The position numbers were made by a program, and so were the translations under genes. Below, piece by piece: positions 63,847 to 64,000 of a DNA stretch of 64,000 nt. Numbering within the stretch: position 1 is the first letter of the stretch; each line of letters begins with the position of its first letter. Location of the stretch: NCBI RefSeq assembly GCF_014697575.1, contig NZ_JACJSC010000003.1, positions 186,001 to 250,000 of the forward strand, read 5' to 3'. Under the pieces are notes generated by a model. The model searched no databases. It was not told the origin of the DNA and saw only the letters and a program-made list of their open reading frames with translations. The stretch comes from Planktothrix sp. FACHB-1365. Its GTDB lineage: Bacteria > Cyanobacteriota > Cyanobacteriia > Cyanobacteriales > Microcoleaceae.

Positions 63847-64000
63847 AATCTTATCTGTGTTCCCTAACGCGGATTTATGGCTTTCTTGGGATGTTTGTTT
63901 CAATTGTTAATATTATAGGAACACTTGGATTGTCTGAGATCGCAGCTTTGGCAAAAAATACTCAAAAGCCTTTTGTCCCTACCCAGGGTCTGTACTTCCC

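Overview
The window is chromosomal DNA of a cyanobacterium, most likely a filamentous, non-heterocystous Oscillatoriales type (Planktothrix/Oscillatoria-like; this genus-level guess rests on repeat style and base composition and is weak). The evidence is the NDH-1 subunits ndhM and ndhH, a Ycf37-like TPR protein, a NatFGH-BgtA type amino-acid transporter, ArsA/Get3 with an Hsp20-like tail, pentapeptide-repeat proteins, many HIP1 octamers (GCGATCGC), short tandem heptamer repeats (TTATCAG, GAATTAC, GTTCCCT) and several families of perfect 20-28 bp palindromes. About 50 protein genes lie on both strands in short operons. I saw no rRNA, tRNA or CRISPR array.

Layout. 0.3-8.3 kb is an accessory block: an unusual protein-kinase-like membrane protein, an AT-rich McrB/McrC restriction pair, and a DUF433/DUF5615 toxin-antitoxin pair between two near-identical Uma2 genes. 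8.4-14.9 kb holds a KefB/C-type K+/H+ antiporter, a PP2C phosphatase, ndhM and an inositol-monophosphatase-like enzyme. 15.0-16.6 kb is a Septu/PtuAB-like pair whose HNH partner is deleted and frameshifted. 16.6-30.5 kb is housekeeping: get3/arsA, gcvP, a MOSC protein, radC, an Hpt protein, ftsI with an FtsL-like partner, a GST and glgX. 30.8-35.7 kb has a CHAT-FHA protein, a DUF1800 protein, a third Uma2 gene and an orphan C5 methyltransferase. 35.9-39.6 kb has exported and stress proteins, including a glutathione reductase with a palindrome inserted in frame and an RTX-repeat protein. 39.7-44.9 kb is an amino-acid ABC transporter interrupted by a toxin-antitoxin locus whose toxin is truncated. 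45.1-49.4 kb carries a YegS-like lipid kinase, a TPR protein, rplT/rpmI, queF and small unknowns. 49.5-52.5 kb holds a TnpB remnant and an LRR-Roc-COR (ROCO) GTPase with almost identical leucine-rich repeats. 52.6-61.3 kb has clpS, a CPBP protease and a heavy-metal RND efflux operon. 61.3-63.8 kb has a pentapeptide-repeat protein and ndhH.

The most distinctive theme is the repeats. At least five palindrome families and several heptamer arrays sit directly on gene borders. They supply stop codons (mcrC, the SLH-like protein), occupy ribosome-binding positions (kef, natG, the lipid kinase) and in two cases lie in frame inside coding sequence (gor; the CHAT-FHA gene, whose 28 bp copy exactly matches an intergenic one). 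The second theme is decayed or modular defence and addiction loci: McrBC beside an orphan 5mC methyltransferase, a broken Septu, a toxin-less antitoxin, and a TA pair framed by Uma2 duplicates.
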